A DNA stretch of 8,015 bases from Thiobacillus sp. UBA2186 (GCA_002327405.1 DCVO01000132.1:5079-13093); one strand, 5' to 3'. Numbered from the stretch's first letter, positions 1 through 6,367 are shown. The notes: a model not told the origin generated them from the sequence alone. Translations and numbers: made by a program.

Positions 1-383
1 TTGTCGAGGTTGACGTTGTCGGGCCACGAGTTGGTCGGTGCGAAACGCTGCTGGCCCATGCCGGCGCCGCCGCGGCCGTCGCCGATGCGGTAGGTGCCGG
101 CCGCGTGCCACGCCATGCGGATGAACAGCGGGCCGTAGTGGCCGTAGTCGGCCGGCCACCAGTCTTGCGAATTCGTCATCAGCGCGTACAGGTCCTTCTT
201 CACCGCCGCGATGTCGAGCTTCTTGAATGCCTCGGCATAATCGAACGAAGCTTCCATGGGGCTGGTCTGCGGGACGAACTGGCTCAGGACTTTCAGATTC
301 AGCTGGTTCGGCCACCAGTCGTGGACGGTCGGGGTGCCGCCGCCTGCGGCGGTGACATGGAAGGGACATTTGCTTTCGGACAT
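1..383 (-). CDS. katG: Catalase-peroxidase KatG, N-terminal 127 residues (3' end outside window)
   Basis: Bifunctional haem enzyme of the cytoplasm that removes hydrogen peroxide by catalase and peroxidase reactions. The reverse strand encodes a protein starting MSESKCPFH, with the family's HDWWPNQLNL segment (residues 21-30) and the distal haem-pocket motif RMAWHAAGTYR at residues 89-99. R89, W92 and H93 correspond to the conserved catalytic Arg/Trp/His; W92 is the Trp of the family's Met-Tyr-Trp adduct. The rest of the N-terminal peroxidase domain and all of the C-terminal domain lie off the left edge. The start is supported by an AGGAGA ribosome binding site (reverse complement of 391-396) 7 nt upstream. 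It is divergent from oxyR, the classic arrangement for OxyR control, so peroxide induction is inferred. No frame damage is visible in the part present. Confidence 0.96.
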   Translation of the reverse strand, partial: MSESKCPFHVTAAGGGTPTVHDWWPNQLNLKVLSQFVPQTSPMEASFDYAEAFKKLDIAAVKKDLYALMTNSQDWWPADYGHYGPLFIRMAWHAAGTYRIGDGRGGAGMGQQRFAPTNSWPDNVNLD

Positions 384-504
384 GACGTACTCTCCTCTTG
401 GGTTAAGGGGTTCCCGTTCGCTTGCGGGATGTTCCTATTCAAGCCCATGATTTAGACTGGTTCTAATATTTCTTTTCCAAGCTTCCGATAGCTTTTGACT
501 AATC
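384..504. promoter_or_regulatory. katG-oxyR divergent promoter/operator region with OxyR-like half palindromes
   Basis: This 121-bp AT-enriched spacer must hold the promoters of both genes. Two 15-bp elements resemble one half of the E. coli OxyR consensus (ATAG-N7-CTAT). At 452-466 there is TTAG-N7-CTAA, a perfect inverted repeat of its 4-nt ends. At 488-502 there is ATAG-N7-CTAA, 7 of 8 key bases, ending 2 bp before the oxyR start. They are 36 bp apart start to start, not the canonical 22, so they may be separate sites or chance. Placement next to oxyR fits oxyR autorepression and katG activation, but this is inference. I could not place the -35/-10 boxes with confidence. Confidence 0.45.
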
Positions 505-1446
505 ATGACCCTCACCGAACTCAAATACGCACTGGCCGTCGCGCGCGAAAAGCATTTCGGCCGCGCGGCCGAGGCCTGCTTCGTGTCGCAGCCCACGCTG
601 TCGGTCGCGATCAAGAAGCTGGAGGAGGAACTGGGCGTGCCCCTGTTCGAGCGCGGCGGCGGCGGCGAGCTGGGCATCACCCCGGCGGGCGAGCGCGTGG
701 CGGAACAGGCCGCGCACATCTTCGAGCTGGTGGACGGCATCAAGGACCTGGCCGCCGAAGCCAAGGACGATATGCAAGGCCCCCTCAGGCTCGGCGCCAT
801 CTACACCATCGCACCCTATCTCCTGCCGGAACTGATTCCGCAACTGCACGAGCGCGCGCCGCACATGCCGCTGCTGCTGGAAGAGAACTACACGCGGGTG
901 CTGACGGAGAAGCTGAAGAAGGGCGAGCTCGACGCCATGATCGTGGCCACGCCGGTGGAAGATTCTTCCATCCTGGCGCTGCCCTTGTACGAGGAGCCTT
1001 TTGTGGTGGCCGTGCCCGCCACCCACCCGTGGAAGAAAAGGAAGACTGTCGACAGCGCGGAACTGGAACAGGAAAGCCTGCTCTTGCTGGGCAGCGGCCA
1101 CTGCTTCCGCGACCAGGTGCTGAAGGTGTGCCCGGCGCTCAATCGCTCGGCCAGCGGCGGCCTGCAGAAGACCCTGGAAAGCAGTTCGCTGGAAACCATC
1201 CGCCACATGGTGGCCTCGGGCATGGGCACCACGGTGCTGCCCTGCACCGCGACGCGCCTGCATTCTTCTTCCGACAGCCTGCTTGCCTACCGGCCTTTTT
1301 CAAAACCGGCGCCCACGCGCGTGGTCAGCCTGGCCTGGCGCAAGAGCTTTCCGCGTCCGCGCGCCATCGAGGCCGTGCGCCAGGCCGTGCTCGCGGCCAA
1401 CCTGCCCTGCGTGGAGAAAATCCGACCCGGGCGCGGCAAATCATGA
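505..1446 (+). CDS. oxyR: OxyR, hydrogen-peroxide-sensing LysR-family transcriptional regulator
   Basis: Cytoplasmic DNA-binding regulator of peroxide defence, 313 aa, the normal OxyR size. Residues 1-60 form the winged helix-turn-helix (ALAVAREKHFGRAAEACFVSQPTLS...), followed by the linker helix and the periplasmic-binding-like sensor domain. The diagnostic feature is GHCFRDQVLKVC: C200 and C209 are separated exactly like the redox-active C199/C208 pair of E. coli OxyR, so disulfide-switch sensing of H2O2 is expected. The wing carries four consecutive glycines (residues 51-54, GGC codons), a small oddity. Start at ATG 505: no good Shine-Dalgarno sequence is visible upstream, so translation may be weak, but the protein alignment supports this start. 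Divergent from katG, a likely target. It ends 6 bp short of the metR stop codon on the opposite strand. Confidence 0.95.
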   Translation: MTLTELKYALAVAREKHFGRAAEACFVSQPTLSVAIKKLEEELGVPLFERGGGGELGITPAGERVAEQAAHIFELVDGIKDLAAEAKDDMQGPLRLGAIYTIAPYLLPELIPQLHERAPHMPLLLEENYTRVLTEKLKKGELDAMIVATPVEDSSILALPLYEEPFVVAVPATHPWKKRKTVDSAELEQESLLLLGSGHCFRDQVLKVCPALNRSASGGLQKTLESSSLETIRHMVASGMGTTVLPCTATRLHSSSDSLLAYRPFSKPAPTRVVSLAWRKSFPRPRAIEAVRQAVLAANLPCVEKIRPGRGKS

Positions 1447-1452
1447 AGCGCC

Positions 1453-2370
1453 CTAATCCGCATCGATCAATTTGATCCCCGGCAAGGCTGTGCGCACGGT
1501 CTGCCTGAGCGTTTGCGCGAAATCTGCTCGCGCAGTTTTTTCGCGGCTGCGTATGGCCATATGCAGTTCGCCCCACAAGCCTTTTCTCCCAATGGGCTTC
1601 GCCAGCACGTAGCCGCGCTCGACGTAGTTTTCCACCGCCCATCCGGGCAGGCAGGCCAGCCCCCGGCGCGAGGCGACCAGTTGCAGGATGGCGATGGTGA
1701 GTTCCGCGGTGCGGCGCGGCGGATTGATGCCGGCGGGCTTGAGCACGCGGCGCACCAGATCCAGCATGCGGTCCGGCACGGGATAGGTGATCAGGGTCGA
1801 CTCCGCGAAGTCCTGGGCGTTCAGATAGGCGCGCTTCGCCAGCGCGTGATCCAGCGGCAGCAGCGCGACCATCTCATAGCGGAACAGCGGGAAACAGGCG
1901 ATGCCGGACTGCTTCCTGTTTTCGGAAACGATCACGCAATCGGCCTTGTTTTCCAGCAGCAGGCTCAGGGGCTCGCTATGGAAGCCGCCGACCAGATCCA
2001 GCTCCGCCGCGGGGCGCAGTTCCCGGTATGCATCCATCGCGGGCATCAGCCACTCGAAGCAGGTATGGCATTCCACCGCGATGCGCAGATGCTCGGCAGA
2101 GGGCTCGCCGGACAATTGCTTGAGTTCCGTGCGCGCGGCTTCCATTTCCGGCAGCACGCGCTCGCCCAGCAGCAGCAGGCGCTCGCCCGCCGGAGTGAAA
2201 CGCGCGCCGCGCCTGCCGCGTTCGACCAGGCGCACGTCCAGATAATGCTCCAGCCCCGCCAGCATGTGCGAGGCGGCGGATTGGGTGAGATTGACCCGCG
2301 CCGCGGCGGCGGTGAGCGAGCCGGTTTCGCGTACGGCGGCAAGAAATTTAAGGTGGCGGATTTCTATCAT
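1453..2370 (-). CDS. metR: MetR, LysR-family regulator of methionine biosynthesis
   Basis: Transcriptional regulator of 305 aa that, in known relatives, activates metE and other methionine genes with homocysteine as co-effector. The N-terminus MIEIRHLKFLAAVRETGSL begins a LysR winged HTH (residues 1-60, containing TQSAASHMLAGLE). The effector domain has MetR-specific stretches that I recognise from E. coli MetR: LRIAVECHTCFEWLMPA, LITYPV, and ILQLVASRRGLACLPGWAVE. Divergent from metE across a 96-bp spacer carrying a MetR-type operator, the classic metR-metE layout. The start codon (complement of 2368-2370) has no clear Shine-Dalgarno sequence; an AT-rich stretch precedes it. The stop is 6 bp from the oxyR stop, so convergent read-through from either side would produce antisense RNA. 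Stress-responsive methionine synthesis beside oxyR/katG fits the peroxide sensitivity of MetE. Confidence 0.94.
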   Translation of the reverse strand: MIEIRHLKFLAAVRETGSLTAAAARVNLTQSAASHMLAGLEHYLDVRLVERGRRGARFTPAGERLLLLGERVLPEMEAARTELKQLSGEPSAEHLRIAVECHTCFEWLMPAMDAYRELRPAAELDLVGGFHSEPLSLLLENKADCVIVSENRKQSGIACFPLFRYEMVALLPLDHALAKRAYLNAQDFAESTLITYPVPDRMLDLVRRVLKPAGINPPRRTAELTIAILQLVASRRGLACLPGWAVENYVERGYVLAKPIGRKGLWGELHMAIRSREKTARADFAQTLRQTVRTALPGIKLIDAD

Positions 2371-2466
2371 TAATTAAATTCAACATAAGTTGAAAACAAT
2401 TCGTTTTATTCATGTCAAGGCTACCCGCATCATGGCGCCATCGCAACTGCCTCATGGAGAAAAACA
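2371..2466. promoter_or_regulatory. metR-metE divergent operator/promoter with MetR-type sites
   Basis: AT-rich spacer between divergent metR and metE. A perfect inverted repeat TTCAAC-ATAA-GTTGAA lies at 2379-2394, the dyad expected of a LysR-type (T-N11-A) box. Overlapping its right arm, TGAAAACAATTCG at 2391-2403 differs in one position from the known MetR consensus TGAA-N5-TTCA. A further TTCA is at 2409-2412. The cluster is 9-42 bp from the metR start codon and about 55-90 bp upstream of metE. This position suits activation of metE and autoregulation of metR. GGAG at 2456-2459 is the metE ribosome binding site. Promoter hexamers are not clear enough to assign. Confidence 0.7.
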
Positions 2467-4944
2467 ATGGCACCCGCCCCGATCGTTACGCATGCACTTG
2501 GCTACCCGCGCATGGGAGAAACGCGCGAACTCAAATTCGCGCTGGAAAAATTCTGGCGCGGCGAAATAGACGGGCAGGCGCTGGAAGCTGCCGGCAGGCA
2601 GTTGCGCGCCCGCAACTGGCAGGCGCAGAGGGACGCCGGGCTGGATTTCGTCACCGTCGGCGACTTCGCCTATTACGACCACATGCTCAACCATGTCCAG
2701 TTGCTGGGCTGCGAGCCGGCGCGCTTCGGGTTTGGCAATGAGGGTGAACTGACGCGCTATTTCACCATGGCGCGCGGGCAGATTAGCGCGCATGAAGCAG
2801 GCTGCGGCTGCGGGTCGCACAGCACCTGGGCGCTGGAAATGACCAAGTGGTTCGATACCAATTACCACTACCTGGTGCCGGAATTCCATCCGGACACCAC
2901 ATTCAGGCTGGGCTCGGAACGCCTGTTCGACGAAGTGTCGGAAGCGCAGGCGCTGGGCCACCAGGCCAAGGCCGTATTGGTCGGCCCGCTGACCTTCCTC
3001 TATCTGGGCAAATCCAAGGCTGAGCGCCTGTCGGAGCACGCCTTCCCTCACCCCACCCCTCTCCCGGAGGGAGAGGGAGTAAAACCTTTCAACCGCCTCG
3101 ATCTGCTGGAAAGGCTGCTGCCGGTCTACGGCGAGCTGCTTGCCCGCCTCAGGCAACAGGGCGTCGAATGGGTGCAGATCGACGAGCCCATCCTGGGGCT
3201 GGATTTGCCGGACGCCTGGCGCAATGCCTTCGAACCGGCCTACAACCGGTTGAATGCCGCCGGGGCCAAACTCCTGCTCGCCACCTACTTCAGCCCTTTG
3301 CAGGAAAATTTATCGCTTGCCTGCAAGCTGCCCGTGGCAGGGCTGCATGTGGACGCCGTGCGCGCGCCGCAGGAACTCGCGCAGGTCGCCGACTGGCTTC
3401 CCGCCCACAAGCTGCTCAGCGTCGGCATCGTGGATGGCCGCAATGTCTGGCGTGCCGACCTGGACGCGGCGCTGGCCGTCCTGAAGCCGCTGGCTGAGAA
3501 GCGCTCGCTGGCGCTGGCGCCGTCCTGCTCGCTGCTGCACGTGCCGCTGGATTTGAATCTGGAGACTGCGCTCGATCTGCAACTGAAATCCTGGCTCGCT
3601 TTCGCCCGGCAAAAACTGGATGAGCTTGCCGTGCTCAGGACCGCGCTGCTGCAAGGCGAGGCCGCGGTCGCGGAAAAACTGGCCGAAGCCCGCCGCGCGC
3701 TGATTGCCCGCCGCGCCAGCCCATTGGTCCATTGCGCGCCGGTCAAGCAGCGCGCCGCCACGCTCGACTCCAGGGCGGACCGCCGCGACTCGCCCTTCCC
3801 CATCCGCCAGGCCAAGCAGCGCGCGCGCTTCAAACTGCCTGCCTACCCCACGACGACCATCGGCTCGTTTCCGCAAACGCCGGAGATTCGCGCCGCCAGG
3901 GCGGCCATGAAGCGCGGCGAGCTGAGCGCGGAAGCCTACGAGGCCGCGATGAAGCGGGAAATCGCCCAGGCCGTAAGAATCCAGGAGGAACTGGGCCTGG
4001 ACGTGCTGGTGCACGGCGAAGCCGAGCGCAACGACATGGTGGAATATTTCGGCGAGCAGCTCGAGGGCTTCGCCTTCACCCGCAACGGCTGGGTGCAAAG
4101 TTACGGCTCGCGCTGCGTCAAGCCGCCCATCATTTTCGGCGACGTGTCGCGCCCGCGTCCGATGACCGTGGAATGGGCGCGCCATGCGCAATCGCTGACG
4201 AACAAGCCGATGAAGGGCATGCTCACCGGGCCGGTGACCATCCTGCAATGGTCCTTCGTGCGCGACGATCAGCCGCGCTCGGAAACCTGCCTGCAAATCG
4301 CATTGGCGATCCGCGATGAAGTCGCCGGACTGGAGGCTGCGGGCATTCCCGTCATCCAGATCGACGAGCCCGCCATCCGTGAAGGCCTGCCGCTGCGCCG
4401 CGCGCAATGGAAGGAGTATCTCGCATGGGCCGTGCGCGCCTTCCGCATCAGCGCCTCGGGCGTGGCCGATGAAACCCAGATCCACACCCACATGTGCTAC
4501 TCGGAATTCAACGACATCCTGCCGGACATCGCCGCGATGGATGCCGACGTCATCACCATCGAGACCAGCCGCTCGGACATGGAACTCTTGCGCGGCTTCG
4601 GCGAATTCAACAAAACCCAGCCTCACCCCGGCCCTCTCCCCGGGGGAGAGGGGGACGCGGCGGCCTCGCGGCGCTGCTTCAACGAGATCGGGCCTGGCGT
4701 GTGGGACATCCACTCTCCGCGCGTGCCCGCCGTCGAGGAAATGGTGCGGCTGATGCAAAAGGCCGCAGCGGTCATCCCGCCGGAAAACCTCTGGGTCAAT
4801 CCGGACTGCGGGCTTAAAACCCGGGGCTGGGCGGAAACCCTGGCCTCGCTCGGGAACATGGTGGAAGCCGCCCGACAGTTGCGCAAGTCGCCGCCGAGTA
4901 CTTCCTGGGCGCACGCCCTGAGGCACGCAGAATCATCCCGGTAG
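2467..4944 (+). CDS. metE: MetE, cobalamin-independent methionine synthase with two palindrome-derived peptide insertions
   Basis: Cytoplasmic zinc enzyme transferring the methyl group of 5-methyltetrahydropteroyl-polyglutamate to homocysteine, the last step of methionine synthesis. At 825 aa it is about 70 aa longer than E. coli MetE (753 aa, from memory). The N-terminal barrel (LGYPRMGETRELK, EMTKWFDTNYHYLVPEF) and catalytic C-terminal barrel (PTTTIGSFPQT near residue 460, VHGEAERNDMVEYFGE, VIQIDEPAIREGLP with D633) are complete. Zinc ligands are visible: H675 and C677 (IHTHMC), E699 (ITIETSRSD) and C781 (NPDCGLKTRGW). The extra length has four sources: a Cys-rich loop at residues 105-120 (GCGCGSH), an insertion near residues 188-207 (PHPTPLPEGEG), an insertion near 716-737 (PHPGPLPGGEG, net +21 between the two zinc cysteines), and about 17 extra C-terminal residues. 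Start: ATG 2467 after GGAG. MetR activation is expected from the operator upstream. Confidence 0.95.
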   Translation: MAPAPIVTHALGYPRMGETRELKFALEKFWRGEIDGQALEAAGRQLRARNWQAQRDAGLDFVTVGDFAYYDHMLNHVQLLGCEPARFGFGNEGELTRYFTMARGQISAHEAGCGCGSHSTWALEMTKWFDTNYHYLVPEFHPDTTFRLGSERLFDEVSEAQALGHQAKAVLVGPLTFLYLGKSKAERLSEHAFPHPTPLPEGEGVKPFNRLDLLERLLPVYGELLARLRQQGVEWVQIDEPILGLDLPDAWRNAFEPAYNRLNAAGAKLLLATYFSPLQENLSLACKLPVAGLHVDAVRAPQELAQVADWLPAHKLLSVGIVDGRNVWRADLDAALAVLKPLAEKRSLALAPSCSLLHVPLDLNLETALDLQLKSWLAFARQKLDELAVLRTALLQGEAAVAEKLAEARRALIARRASPLVHCAPVKQRAATLDSRADRRDSPFPIRQAKQRARFKLPAYPTTTIGSFPQTPEIRAARAAMKRGELSAEAYEAAMKREIAQAVRIQEELGLDVLVHGEAERNDMVEYFGEQLEGFAFTRNGWVQSYGSRCVKPPIIFGDVSRPRPMTVEWARHAQSLTNKPMKGMLTGPVTILQWSFVRDDQPRSETCLQIALAIRDEVAGLEAAGIPVIQIDEPAIREGLPLRRAQWKEYLAWAVRAFRISASGVADETQIHTHMCYSEFNDILPDIAAMDADVITIETSRSDMELLRGFGEFNKTQPHPGPLPGGEGDAAASRRCFNEIGPGVWDIHSPRVPAVEEMVRLMQKAAAVIPPENLWVNPDCGLKTRGWAETLASLGNMVEAARQLRKSPPSTSWAHALRHAESSR
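3045..3077 (+). repeat. REP-like palindrome, copy 1, inside metE
   Basis: A CCCTCACCCC box (3045-3054) is followed, after 2 nt, by a perfect 9-bp stem: CCCTCTCCC (3057-3065), loop GGA, GGGAGAGGG (3069-3077). It is read in frame as PHPTPLPEGEG (MetE residues 194-204). It falls in the segment where E. coli MetE has a short loop between LGKVKG and DRLSLL, adding roughly 20 residues there. Nearly the same element recurs at 4621-4652 and 6684-6715. Confidence 0.9.
4621..4652 (+). repeat. REP-like palindrome, copy 2, inside metE
   Basis: CCTCACCCC (4621-4629), 2 nt, then stem CCCTCTCCC (4632-4640), loop CGG, GGGAGAGGG (4644-4652). It is translated as PHPGPLPGGEG (MetE residues 719-729), with a GC-rich tail encoding DAAASRRC. 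It separates EFN from FNEIGPGVWDIHSP, which are almost contiguous in E. coli MetE (EFDYPNEIGPG). The insertion lies between zinc ligands E699 and C781, yet both flanks are intact. Confidence 0.92.
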
Positions 4945-4973
4945 CAAAACGCGACTGCAGCTTACCGCCGGCG

Positions 4974-4979
4974 TATGAT
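4974..4979 (+). promoter_or_regulatory. Possible -10 box for a leaderless marC-family transcript
   Basis: TATGAT ends 6 nt before the ATG at 4986, the usual distance from a -10 hexamer to the transcription start. No Shine-Dalgarno sequence is seen before that ATG. The match at the -35 position is poor, so this is a weak call. The alternative is co-transcription with metE across the 41-nt gap. Confidence 0.3.
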
Positions 4980-4985
4980 TCAGCC

Positions 4986-5621
4986 ATGGACTTCGCCGCA
5001 CTGACCCAGGCCGCGCTCACGCTGTTCGCCATCGTCGACCCGGTCGGCGTGATCCCGATCTTCCTGCTGGCCACGCGCGGCTTCTCGCGCGAGCAGTCGC
5101 ATCACGCCGCGTGGATTTCGGCGCTGACGGTGTGGCTGGTGCTGGTGCTGTTCACTTTTGCCGGCGACCCCATGCTGAAGTTCTTCGGCATCCGCATCGA
5201 GGCCTTCTCGGTGGCGGGCGGCCTGCTGCTGCTGATGCTGGCGCTGTCCATGCTGCAGGCGCACGTGAGTCCCTTGAGGCAAACGCCGGACGAGGCGGTC
5301 GAAGCCGAGGAAAAGGAAGCCGTCGGCGCGGTGCCGCTGGGCGTGCCGCTTCTGGCCGGGCCCGGCGCCATCACCCACGTCATCGTCGCCGCCGGGCAGG
5401 CGCCGGCCGATATGGTGCACCAGGCCGCGCTGCTGATTCCAGTGTCGCTGGTGGCGCTGTCGGTGTGGATTGTCTTCCGCGCAGCCCCCGGCATCGCCAG
5501 GCGCCTGGGCAAGACCGGCATCCACGTGGTCACCCGCCTGATGGGTTTGATCATCGCCGCCATTTCCATCGAGATGATCGCGCGCGGGCTGGCCGGGCTG
5601 TTTCCGGGCCTGGGGGCTTAG
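4986..5621 (+). CDS. MarC-family (UPF0056) integral membrane protein
   Basis: Inner-membrane protein of 211 aa, the usual length of the MarC/YchE/YhgN family. About six hydrophobic segments are visible, near residues 6-28, 41-60, 70-93, 117-138, 145-168 and 180-205. Family motifs are present: DPVGVIPIF at 18-26 in the first segment, PLLAGPGAI in the fourth, and RLMGLIIAAISIEMIARG in the last. A charged loop (DEAVEAEEKEA) separates segments 3 and 4. The family was named after the mar locus, but its transport substrate is not established, so no function is assigned. It begins 41 bp after the metE stop with no visible terminator between them, so it may be read from metE or from its own promoter. 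No ribosome binding site is evident; ATG 4986 is preferred because the family N-terminus starts directly there. Confidence 0.9.
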   Translation: MDFAALTQAALTLFAIVDPVGVIPIFLLATRGFSREQSHHAAWISALTVWLVLVLFTFAGDPMLKFFGIRIEAFSVAGGLLLLMLALSMLQAHVSPLRQTPDEAVEAEEKEAVGAVPLGVPLLAGPGAITHVIVAAGQAPADMVHQAALLIPVSLVALSVWIVFRAAPGIARRLGKTGIHVVTRLMGLIIAAISIEMIARGLAGLFPGLGA

Positions 5622-5776
5622 CCCAACTACTTTAACAAAAACTATCTTGTAAATTGCGACAATCAATTAGACCTATCGTTACCCCGCCCGTAAAGTTGCA
5701 TCCGTGGCCAGCGCAGTGAGTTCACCGGCGAGGCCAAGAGATTGAAACCGACCGACTTTACTTAAGGAGAAACGAA
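5622..5776 (+). promoter_or_regulatory. Upstream region of the rubrerythrin gene set
   Basis: This 155-bp spacer is AT-rich at its left half (5630-5680) and lies ahead of rubrerythrin, so it probably holds the promoter of the rubrerythrin-rubredoxin-reductase set. One 15-bp stretch at 5662-5676 matches the OxyR half consensus ATAGntnnnanCTAT at 8 of 10 fixed positions. The neighbouring half site is poor. A strong AAGGAG ribosome binding site sits at 5764-5769, 7 nt before the ATG. No clear -35/-10 pair and no terminator for the preceding gene were found. Confidence 0.4.
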
Positions 5777-6253
5777 ATGGCTGTTGACATCAAATCCCCC
5801 ACCATCCGGAACCTGGAAGCCGCCTTCGCCGGCGAGTGCATGGCCCATGCCAAGTACCGCTACTTCGCCAAGATCTGCCGCGCCGCCGGCGACGAGGAAA
5901 CCGCGAAAGTTTTCGAGGCCACCGCCGACCAGGAAATCCTGCACGCTTTCGGCCACGCCGAACTCCTGTTCGCGCAGGAGACCATGACCCCGGCCAAGTG
6001 CCTGCAGTACGCCATCGAGGGCGAAACCTACGAGTACGCCGAGATGTATCCCAGGTTCCGCCACGAGGCGATGGAAGAAGGACATCACGCCGCAGTGAAG
6101 GAAATCGACGGGCAGATCGCCGAGTCGAAGGAACACGCGGCCATGTTCCGAAGCGTGCTGGAAAAGGCGGCCAGGCGCTTCGCCGCGCTGGCCAGGGTGG
6201 AAGAGAAGCACGCCAGCCACTACCAGGCGCAGAAGGACCGGATCGCGGCTTGA
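5777..6253 (+). CDS. rbr: Rubrerythrin, diiron domain only (no fused rubredoxin domain)
   Basis: Cytoplasmic non-haem diiron peroxidase that reduces H2O2 to water. At 158 aa it holds the four-helix ferritin-like bundle but not the C-terminal CxxC...CPxC rubredoxin domain of classical rubrerythrin (about 190 aa). Iron ligands fall where expected: E20 (GECMAHAKY), E53 and H56 (DQEILH), E83 and E86 (GETYEYAEMYP), and E142 with H145 (EEKH). E20, E53 and H56 even keep the numbering I recall for Desulfovibrio vulgaris rubrerythrin. Start is ATG 5777 after a strong AAGGAG. The missing electron-donor domain is supplied by the separate rubredoxin gene 114 bp downstream, which supports a split system. 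Regulation by peroxide is plausible given oxyR and katG nearby, but is not shown. Confidence 0.93.
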   Translation: MAVDIKSPTIRNLEAAFAGECMAHAKYRYFAKICRAAGDEETAKVFEATADQEILHAFGHAELLFAQETMTPAKCLQYAIEGETYEYAEMYPRFRHEAMEEGHHAAVKEIDGQIAESKEHAAMFRSVLEKAARRFAALARVEEKHASHYQAQKDRIAA

Positions 6254-6265
6254 ACCTTGTTAACA

Positions 6266-6339
6266 GGGAGGCGCGGGAGGTTAAGGGAGTAAGTCTTATA
6301 TTTACTCCGCCCTTCCTCCCGTACCTCTCTTACCTCTTT
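6266..6339 (+). repeat. Intercistronic hairpin element A with 9-nt repeat units
   Basis: It fills the rubrerythrin-rubredoxin spacer. The left arm is three 9-nt units (gggaggcgc, gggaggtta, agggagtaa; 6266-6292), then an 8-nt AT-rich loop (6293-6300). The right arm runs to 6339 and contains the units ttcctcccg, tacctctct and tacctcttt. GGAGTAA pairs with TTACTCC at the apex and GGGAGG with CCTCCC below, with one bulge. Eight T residues at 6347-6354 follow, 7 nt after the arm. It shares its design with the element at 6549-6617. Confidence 0.8.
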
Positions 6340-6367
6340 GTGAATATTTTTTTTGAAAGGAAACATC

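Noticed and set aside
435..800. 121-aa minus-strand frame across the katG-oxyR spacer
   Set aside because: Ser/Arg-rich shadow overlapping the operator and the oxyR 5' end; no ribosome binding site or motif.
495..1475. 326-aa open frame overlapping oxyR in another frame
   Set aside because: Arg/Ala/Gly-rich shadow frame typical of GC-rich DNA; the oxyR frame carries clear OxyR motifs.
1513..2373. 286-aa open frame antisense to metR
   Set aside because: Fully antisense to a well-recognised MetR, with no family motif in its translation.
3310..4926. 538-aa open frame antisense to metE
   Set aside because: Long because of GC bias; composition is His/Arg/Gln-rich with no domain, while metE on the other strand has all catalytic motifs.
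6266..6354. Hairpin A plus T8 as a confident intrinsic terminator
   Set aside because: The T run starts 7 nt after the stem and the stem has mismatches; kept only as a possibility.
6353..6367. TTG start extending rubredoxin by five residues
   Set aside because: It lies in the T run and its codons cover the ribosome binding site of ATG 6368.
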